Source of the DNA: Bryobacterales bacterium
GTDB taxonomy: Bacteria; Acidobacteriota; Terriglobia; Bryobacterales; Bryobacteraceae
Reading direction: 5' to 3'
Assembly (NCBI GenBank): GCA_003487005.1
Contig: DNFG01000173.1
Location: forward strand, 1-5,778
Length of the DNA: 5,778 bases
The notes beneath the pieces were generated by a model. The model worked only from the letters and a program-made list of their open reading frames with translations, ran no database searches and was not told the DNA's origin. Of the stretch, positions 4,950 to 5,778 are shown piece after piece. A program made the translations under genes and the position numbers. The stretch's first letter is position 1, and every line of letters begins with the position of its first letter.

Positions 4950-5778
4950 TCAGCTCAGCATGGCGCTGAATTCGGGGCTGGCCACGGCTCGCCAGCCGTT
5001 GGCGTCGCGGGTGACGAAGAGCGCGGCGAGTTGGAACTGACCGCAGAGAGCGAGACCCTGATCGACGCCGGCGACCATAAGGGCGGTGGACCAGGCATCG
5101 GCGAGCATGCAGTTTTGGTGGACGACACTGACGGATTCGGGGGGATCGACAAGGGGAGCGCGGGAGCGCGGATTCAGGGTGTGGGCGTAGCGGGTTCCGG
5201 CGTGGTCGAAGTGTTTGCGATAGCCGCCAGAAGTGGCGATGGCGGTGCCGCAGAGAGCGATTTTGGCACGGAGGGGGCAGCCTGGAGGCGGTTCAATGGC
5301 GACCCACCAGGGGTGTCCACCGGGCTTGACGCCGCGGCCGCGAAGTTCTCCGCCGATTTCGAGCAGATAGCTGGAGGCGCCGATGGCTTCGAGAGCGCGG
5401 GCGGCGTGATCGACGGCGAATCCCTTGGCGATGGAAGAGAAATCAAGTTGCAAAGAGCCGGGCTGGAGGACGAGACCCCTGGCGTGGTCGAGGCGGATGT
5501 GACGCCAGTTGTGGGGAGGCGCGGGCGATGCGGGCGGGGGTTGGCCGCGCTGGCCGGGGGGACCGAAGCCCCAGCGGTCGACGGCCTCGCCGAGAGCGGG
5601 GTCGAAGGAGCCGTGGGAGAGGCGGGCGATATCGAGGGGGGCCCCGGGGACATGAAGGAATTCGGGCGGGGGCTCGGCCCAATGAACGGCGGGGGGGGGG
5701 GTTGTGGGGGGGGGGGGGGGGAGGGGGGGCGGGGGGGGGGGGGGGCGCGGGCGGGCGAGCGCGTAGAGCGCCTGTCTG
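4950..5778 (-). CDS. apbE: ApbE-family FAD:protein FMN transferase (5' end missing)
   Basis: ApbE enzymes are exported, Mg2+-dependent transferases that attach FMN from FAD covalently to Ser/Thr of envelope flavoproteins. The frame is open from the stop at 4950-4952 to the right edge, about 275 codons; the family is usually 300-350 residues, so the start and signal peptide are missing. A TTG at 5453 is an internal Leu codon, not the start, because conserved sequence continues upstream. Family signatures: GSFDPALGEAVDRWGFGP (5612-5559), LDFSSIAKGFAVD (5447-5409), LLEIGGELRGRG, ATSGGYRKHF, RYAHTLNPRSRAP and SVVHQNCMLADAWSTALMVAG. D (5099-5097) and T (5087-5085) of LADAWSTAL are expected metal ligands. 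The frame crosses a poly-G tract (5691-5745) that reads as polyproline where the family has ordinary sequence, so the reading frame beyond it is uncertain. It precedes the receptor gene on the same strand. Confidence 0.88.
   Translation of the reverse strand, partial: RQALYALARPRPPPPPPPLPPPPPTTPPPAVHWAEPPPEFLHVPGAPLDIARLSHGSFDPALGEAVDRWGFGPPGQRGQPPPASPAPPHNWRHIRLDHARGLVLQPGSLQLDFSSIAKGFAVDHAARALEAIGASSYLLEIGGELRGRGVKPGGHPWWVAIEPPPGCPLRAKIALCGTAIATSGGYRKHFDHAGTRYAHTLNPRSRAPLVDPPESVSVVHQNCMLADAWSTALMVAGVDQGLALCGQFQLAALFVTRDANGWRAVASPEFSAMLS
5691..5745. repeat. Poly-G low-complexity tract inside apbE
   Basis: 50 of 55 bases are G, in runs of 11, 1, 16, 7 and 15 broken by single T, A or C bases (one TT). 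It encodes mostly proline in the apbE frame. It is either a sequencing/assembly artefact near a contig end or a true hypervariable homopolymer; the first is more likely. Confidence 0.85.

Noticed and set aside
4950..5453. apbE starting at the TTG at 5453
   Set aside because: Conserved ApbE sequence, including the FDP motif, continues in frame upstream, so this codon is internal Leu and the true start is beyond the window.
5691..5745. Genuine polyproline linker in ApbE
   Set aside because: The family has no such linker at this position and the base pattern is near-pure G with scattered single changes; kept as a finding only because read data could overturn this.

Overview
This GC-rich window appears to come from an acidobacterium, most likely of the Bryobacter/Solibacter type. 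That is an inference from protein style: two secreted proteins begin with an MxRRHxL-type leader, there is a TonB receptor with an N-terminal carboxypeptidase-regulatory domain, and there is a small secreted protein of a type I associate with Acidobacteriota. No rRNA, tRNA or other direct marker is present. All five supported genes lie on the minus strand, so transcription runs from high to low coordinates. The plus strand is strongly enriched in G over C, which produces very long but meaningless open frames opposite the real genes.

In transcription order: (1) an ApbE-type FAD:protein FMN transferase, cut by the right edge and interrupted near its N-terminal part by a suspicious 55-base, almost pure G tract (5691-5745). 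(2) A 346-base non-coding region (4604-4949) holding a near-consensus sigma-70 promoter with 17-bp spacing, an A/T-rich stretch upstream of it, a repeated 17-bp tandem motif whose two best copies lie 105 bp apart on either side of the promoter, and a GC-rich hairpin next to the ribosome binding site. (3) A complete TonB-dependent outer-membrane receptor of the siderophore type (2243-4603, GTG start), followed by a likely intrinsic terminator. (4) A small outer-membrane beta-barrel protein (1488-2048). (5) A secreted 202-residue protein of unknown function, whose GTG start overlaps the previous stop by 4 nt. (6) A secreted TIM-barrel sugar phosphate isomerase/epimerase-like protein that runs off the left edge.

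The ApbE-receptor pair suggests envelope iron acquisition, in which a periplasmic flavoprotein might help reduce or release iron; the flavoprotein partner is not in the window. The last three genes form a second likely transcription unit of exported proteins without an obvious shared pathway. The most interesting signal is the architecture of the receptor promoter: paired tandem TTGCA elements spaced by one helical turn and repeated ten turns away. No CRISPR array, insertion sequence, tRNA or rRNA was seen.
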